From the NCBI GenBank assembly GCA_018433585.1, contig JAHDQW010000010.1:1-51616 (forward strand): 51,616 bases of DNA. Direction: 5' to 3'. The translations under genes were made by a program, and so were the position numbers. Below are positions 50,388-51,616 of this stretch, piece after piece (position 1 is the first letter of the stretch; each line of letters starts with the position of its first letter). Below the pieces are notes generated by a model. That model was given only the letters and a program-made list of their open reading frames with translations. It was not told the origin of the DNA and searched no databases. Origin of the DNA: Candidatus Praeruminimicrobium purgamenti (lineage in GTDB: Bacteria; Elusimicrobiota; Endomicrobiia; Endomicrobiales; Endomicrobiaceae).

Positions 50388-51362
50388 ATGCGTTTAAAAA
50401 ACAAAATTATTGAAATTCTTGAAAAAAACAGAGACTGTTCAATATCAGGGCAGGAACTGGCGGACAAACTATCCGTTTCGAGAACAGCTGTTTGGAAAAC
50501 AATCCAATCCCTCGAAAAAGACGGATATATCATTGATGCGTCAACTAATAAAGGATATAAATTAAACGAAAACAGCGATATAATATCATATGAAGGAATT
50601 AAAATTTTTTTATCCGAAAAGTATAAAAAATTCACTGTACAAATTTATAAAATTCTCGATTCGACAAACACATATGCAAAAAAAATCATTATTGACGGAG
50701 CAAAACACGGAACTATTATCATAGCAAACGAACAAAAAGCAGGAAGAGGAAGATTCGGAAGAACATTCTTTTCTCCCGCTGACACCGGCATATATTTAAG
50801 CATTATCTTAAAACCTCAAAAAAAAATATCCGATACATCTCTTATCACAATAGCCGCAGCCGTAGCCGTTTGCGATACGATCAAAAAAACAACATGCAGC
50901 GAACCAAAAATCAAATGGGTTAACGATATCTTTTTAAACGGGAAAAAAATATGCGGCATACTTACCGAAGCCGTAAGCGATTTTGAAAGCGGTATTGTTG
51001 AAAGCGCAGTCACAGGCATAGGTATAAATATTAAAACTGCCGAAGAGCGGTTCCCGGAAGATTTAAAAAGAACCGCAAGTTCTTTATTCCCTGAGAATAT
51101 CTCCAGAAACCAAATTATAGCGGAACTGATAAATAATTTTTTTGAATTATATGAAAATCTTTCAGATAAAAACCTTATTGAAAGATATAAAGAATATTCT
51201 CTTGTTTTAGGTAAAGAAATAACTTATTTTAAAGACGATAAAACACAGACAGGAACAGCCGTAGACATAAACGAAAACGGCAATCTAATCATAAAAGACA
51301 AGAACAAAAAAACAAGCGTACTGGAATCAGGCGAAGTAACTCTAAACAGTAAAAAAGATTAA
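50388..51362 (+). CDS. birA: Biotin operon repressor / biotin-protein ligase BirA
   Basis: The 324-residue protein has an N-terminal winged helix-turn-helix (about residues 16-55; SGQELADKLSVSRTAVWKTI), then the biotin ligase core with SAGRGRFG-type KAGRGRFGRTFFSPADTGIY, the substrate-binding KWVNDIFLNGKKICGILTEA and a C-terminal SH3-like domain. It biotinylates carboxylase carrier proteins and, with its HTH, can repress biotin synthesis genes. No bio genes are present here. Confidence 0.95.
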   Translation: MRLKNKIIEILEKNRDCSISGQELADKLSVSRTAVWKTIQSLEKDGYIIDASTNKGYKLNENSDIISYEGIKIFLSEKYKKFTVQIYKILDSTNTYAKKIIIDGAKHGTIIIANEQKAGRGRFGRTFFSPADTGIYLSIILKPQKKISDTSLITIAAAVAVCDTIKKTTCSEPKIKWVNDIFLNGKKICGILTEAVSDFESGIVESAVTGIGINIKTAEERFPEDLKRTASSLFPENISRNQIIAELINNFFELYENLSDKNLIERYKEYSLVLGKEITYFKDDKTQTGTAVDINENGNLIIKDKNKKTSVLESGEVTLNSKKD

Positions 51363-51382
51363 TTATTATTAAATGTTTAAAC

Positions 51383-51425
51383 GAAGAAGGCGACCGGATT
51401 TATCCGGCCGCCTTCTTCTCTTTTT
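51383..51425. terminator. Bidirectional terminator between birA and the right-edge gene
   Basis: A 16-bp stem with one mismatch (51383-51398 with 51403-51418, loop of 4) ends in TTCTCTTTTTCT on the plus strand. It lies between the convergent birA and outer-membrane genes. Confidence 0.82.
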
Positions 51426-51450
51426 CTATTTGCTTTTACTTTTCTTTTCT

Positions 51451-51616
51451 CTAGTCAAACCTGAACGATAATCCCACAAAATGCGAACCCATCGTCTCTT
51501 CTACTTCCATCGGCAGTTCCAACGCATAATCTATTATCAGCTTCGTATTGTTCGCAAACGTAAATTCATAACCAAATCCTAAATCAAACGCCTCTTCCCT
51601 TCCTCCTGCCCTTATC
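51451..51616 (-). CDS. Outer-membrane beta-barrel protein, PorV-like, C-terminal part
   Basis: The frame is open from the right edge to TAG at 51451-51453. The 54 visible residues read as closing beta strands: EEAFDLGFGYEFTFANNTKL, IIDYALELP, and the end MGSHFVGLSFRFD. Alternating hydrophobics and a terminal aromatic strand are the mark of bacterial outer-membrane barrels, and the pattern resembles the PorV/UPF0164 family also found at 27514-28500. The 5' part is outside the window. Confidence 0.7.
   Translation of the reverse strand, partial: IRAGGREEAFDLGFGYEFTFANNTKLIIDYALELPMEVEETMGSHFVGLSFRFD

Overview
This AT-rich window comes from a Gram-negative, probably anaerobic, host- or sediment-associated bacterium. 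My best guess is the phylum Elusimicrobiota (Endomicrobia-like), with Omnitrophota as the alternative. The reasons are an outer-membrane gene set (lpxB, msbA, lolCE/lolD, tamB, a TonB receptor, PorV-like barrels), a single pseudopilin of the type abundant in Elusimicrobiota, a GH57/DUF4912 glycogen pair, and a giant multidomain protein of a kind I associate with these phyla. This placement is inference, because no 16S gene is present.

Layout. Bases 1-10253 (minus) are one uninterrupted reading frame of at least 3,417 codons that runs off the left edge. It has an N-terminal membrane anchor, a ChaN/TIKI-like region, a HELRH metallopeptidase motif, a degenerate SecA-like ATPase region, a block of hydrophobic helices, a Glu/Thr/Pro stalk of 10-residue repeats, and a long array of 64-66 residue repeats. 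Upstream on the same strand, up to 15.6 kb, lie four exported or membrane-anchored proteins of unknown function, two of them with YD/RHS-like repeats. This 15-kb block is the most unusual part of the window.

From 15.9 to 18.5 kb (plus) are a hot-dog thioesterase, tadA, tmRNA, a frameshifted GNAT acetyltransferase, an unknown protein and a PNPOx-like protein. From 18.6 to 25.7 kb (minus) are a cupin and a tight run of DUF4912, GH57 branching enzyme, GAF/HD-GYP, rsmI, argC and argJ. rpmB (plus) then faces a second minus-strand run: lpxB, msbA, a PorV-like barrel and a short RelA/SpoT homologue. A TPR lipid-free exported protein follows at 31.4-33.6 kb.

The 33.7-39.3 kb stretch is a vitamin B12 uptake locus, transcribed cobO-btuF-btuC-btuD-btuB. 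It has two separate cobalamin riboswitches, one before cobO (with a terminator) and one before btuB (next to a strong Shine-Dalgarno and a 7-codon upstream frame). Two tRNA genes and a pilin follow. From 40.4 to 51.4 kb is a plus-strand series: lysS, lolC/E, lolD, ilvE, tamB-like, hemW and birA. A truncated outer-membrane barrel gene enters from the right edge.

How it fits together. LpxB/MsbA, LolCE/D and TamB build and supply the outer membrane. BtuB/CDF and CobO import and adenosylate corrinoids under riboswitch control. The giant protein and its exported neighbours probably form a cell-surface system. An 18-bp direct-repeat box (TTTACAA-N4-TTYMCAA, PHO-box geometry) precedes both YD-repeat genes and the distant TPR gene, suggesting that these surface proteins share a regulator.
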